DNA from: Alphaproteobacteria bacterium
GTDB taxonomy: Bacteria > Pseudomonadota > Alphaproteobacteria > JAGOMX01
Reading direction: 5' to 3'
Length of the DNA stretch: 7,652 nucleotides
NCBI GenBank assembly: GCA_016742295.1
Contig: JACVCA010000051.1
Coordinates: 1-7,652 of the forward strand
Both the position numbers and the translations under genes were made by a program. Positions 6,718 to 7,652 of this stretch are shown in pieces. The notes under the pieces were generated by a model. That model did not search any database. It saw only the letters and a program-made list of their open reading frames with translations, and was not told where the DNA came from. Numbering within the stretch: position 1 is the stretch's first letter; every line of letters starts with the position of its first letter.

Positions 6718-6746
6718 ATCATACGAGGTATACTCCCTTTTGAAAA
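6718..6746 (-). promoter_or_regulatory. Candidate promoter of the hemC operon
   Basis: On the minus strand, TTTTCA (6741-6746, 4/6) and TATGAT (6718-6723, 5/6) are spaced by exactly 17 nt. Transcription would begin about 20-25 nt before the hemC ATG, giving a short AT-rich leader. The same bases can be read as a ribosome-binding site (AAGGGAG, 6733-6739) for a nine-codon leader ORF, so the two readings compete. Confidence 0.45.
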
Positions 6747-6750
6747 GCAC

Positions 6751-6770
6751 TTCTGTCTGTAAGGGCAGAA
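6751..6770. repeat. Small inverted repeat upstream of hemC promoter
   Basis: TTCTGTC (6751-6757) and GGCAGAA (6764-6770) can pair as a 7-bp stem with one G-U wobble and a 6-nt loop when transcribed rightwards. It abuts the candidate -35 of hemC. No T-run follows, so it is not a terminator; it could be a protein-binding site or chance. Confidence 0.35.
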
Positions 6771-7095
6771 TTACTTAAAGGAAATGTTTGACCCAACTAA
6801 TTTCTCTTCATTATCTCAACCTTTAAAGCCATCCCCCTCTTCTCTATTCTCTTCTCTTGCCATATTGAAAGACGCCCATAGGAGAGATATAAACGACAAA
6901 AATAGGACCAAATTTTTGCTTCAAGAGCTTTAAACAAAACTTTCCATTTAGAGTGAAAAATAAATTCACCTAGCTAAGATTTTTTAACGTAAAAACACTG
7001 AGATTTTGATTGACGAAACAGGTCTTGTGCGCTATTGGATTATACCAAGTATACGCATTGAGAATATTTTGGACACACATAAAGAAGATTAAAAT
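6771..7095. other. Divergent spacer between the hemC operon and rplM
   Basis: This AT-rich spacer has a pyrimidine-rich run near 6828-6860 on the plus strand and no convincing gene on either strand. It also contains a CAAAAAT/ATTTTTG inverted repeat (6897-6903 and 6912-6918), which is weak because it is almost pure A/T, and TATAC-CAA-GTATA (7041-7053) near the rplM start. The spacer must carry the rplM promoter; a candidate is listed separately. Confidence 0.6.
7010..7038 (+). promoter_or_regulatory. Candidate promoter of rplM-rpsI
   Basis: TTGACG (7010-7015, 5/6 to the -35 consensus) is followed after 17 nt by TATTGG (7033-7038, only 3/6 to the -10 consensus). Other TATA-like hexamers lie at 7041 and 7050 but at poor spacing. 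The -35 is persuasive and the -10 is not. The leader would be about 50 nt. Confidence 0.3.
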
Positions 7096-7554
7096 ATGAA
7101 AACCTATTCCCTGAAGCCTGCTGAAGTCGTCAAAAAGTGGTTTGTTATTGATGCCGAAGGACTTGTTCTCGGCCGACTCGCCAGCATCGTTGCAAATCGC
7201 TTACGAGGTAAGCATAAGCCCACTTACACCCCTCATGTTGATTGTGGCGACCATATCATCATAGTTAATGCAGAAAAGGTTAAATTAACCGGTAACAAGC
7301 GTGAAGATAAAGTCTACCACTGGCACACAGGTCACCCGGGGGGTATTAAAGAACGCACTGCAGCTAAAATCTTGGAGAGTAAACATCCCGAGCGTGTAAT
7401 CAGCAAGGCCGTGGAAAGAATGGTTCCAAGAGGACCTCTAGGCCGCCAGCAAATGTCCAATCTCCGAGTTTACGCGGGTTTAGAACACCCTCATGTAGCT
7501 CAACAACCTGAAGCACTTGACGTGGCTTCCCTTAACCCAAAGAATGCACGCTAA
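7096..7554 (+). CDS. rplM: 50S ribosomal protein L13
   Basis: This 152-residue protein of the large subunit binds 23S rRNA and is an early assembly protein. The N-terminal core contains KKWFVIDAEGLVLGRLAS (13-30) and GKHKPTYTPHVDCGDHIIIVNA (38-59). The L13 signature lies at 106-128: VERMVPRGPLGRQQM, then SNLRVYAG. It is slightly longer than the E. coli protein (142 residues), as is common in Alphaproteobacteria. The ATG at 7096-7098 is preceded by a weak AAAGAAGA ribosome-binding site (7081-7088). The next gene, 25 nt downstream, is the usual partner rpsI. The gene is intact. Confidence 0.97.
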   Translation: MKTYSLKPAEVVKKWFVIDAEGLVLGRLASIVANRLRGKHKPTYTPHVDCGDHIIIVNAEKVKLTGNKREDKVYHWHTGHPGGIKERTAAKILESKHPERVISKAVERMVPRGPLGRQQMSNLRVYAGLEHPHVAQQPEALDVASLNPKNAR

Positions 7555-7579
7555 AGTGAATTGAGCAAGGATGAATTAA

Positions 7580-7652
7580 ATGACTGCTAATGAAACAACA
7601 CAGTTAAAAGATCTAAAAACCGCGATCTCAGGTAGAAAGACTACCCCTACAG
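7580..7652 (+). CDS. rpsI: 30S ribosomal protein S9, 5' end only
   Basis: The first 24 codons and one base are present before the window ends. The peptide begins MTANETTQLKDLKTAISGRK. This is the variable N-terminal extension seen in alphaproteobacterial S9; the conserved GKRK region would lie beyond the edge. The call rests mainly on position: rpsI almost always follows rplM. The ATG at 7580 has an AAGGA ribosome-binding site (7567-7571) 8 nt upstream. An earlier ATG at 7571 stops after two codons. Confidence 0.8.
   Translation, partial: MTANETTQLKDLKTAISGRKTTPT

Noticed and set aside
6691..6750. GTG at 6748-6750 as the hemC start
   Set aside because: It adds 20 residues unlike family N-termini, has no ribosome-binding site and overlaps a plausible promoter.
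6897..6918. Inverted repeat CAAAAAT/ATTTTTG in the hemC-rplM spacer
   Set aside because: The arms are almost all A/T in an AT-rich spacer, so pairing is weak and expected by chance.
1..7652. CRISPR array, tRNA/rRNA gene, insertion sequence, toxin-antitoxin or defence island
   Set aside because: I looked on both strands and saw no regularly spaced repeats, cloverleaf, transposase motifs or terminal repeats.

Overview
This 7.65 kb window looks like an ordinary chromosomal segment from a low-GC alphaproteobacterium. The main evidence is the minus-strand block hemC - hemD - Mic60/mitofilin-like gene - HemY-like gene, an arrangement typical of Alphaproteobacteria. A ProP-like MFS transporter and AT-rich spacers would suit a host-associated lineage (Holosporales- or Rickettsiales-like), but that finer placement is inference only.

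Layout. Positions 1-2039 (minus strand) carry a LysR-type regulator and, 10 nt downstream, a metabolite:H+ symporter-type MFS transporter that runs off the left edge. The two probably form one transcript, with a promoter and a T-N11-A operator candidate just upstream of the regulator. Positions 2040-2609 hold no intact gene. They contain AT-rich repeats, a small inverted repeat and a possible scrap of a thioredoxin-fold gene. Positions 2610-6690 (minus strand) form the heme/envelope operon, transcribed hemC, hemD, mic60-like, then a HemY-like TPR protein. The hemC/hemD overlap is 4 nt and the later gaps are 10 and 13 nt. The spacer at 6691-7095 separates this operon from the divergent rplM-rpsI pair (L13 and S9 ribosomal proteins), and rpsI is cut by the right edge.

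How the genes work together. HemC and HemD make uroporphyrinogen III from porphobilinogen. The next two genes encode inner-membrane proteins: a coiled-coil protein with the C-terminal mitofilin signature, and a HemY_N/TPR protein with a C-terminal zinc ribbon. The LysR-MFS pair is probably an independent, inducible uptake unit.

The most notable observation is that the HemY-like gene is interrupted by a single in-frame TAA right after its second membrane helix. Both sides stay open and recognisable in the same frame, and an ATG lies 3 nt after the stop. This could be a recent nonsense mutation, a sequencing error, or a real split into a membrane peptide and a soluble TPR protein. I found no CRISPR array, tRNA, rRNA, intact insertion sequence or defence system, and nothing that looks like a wholly new system.
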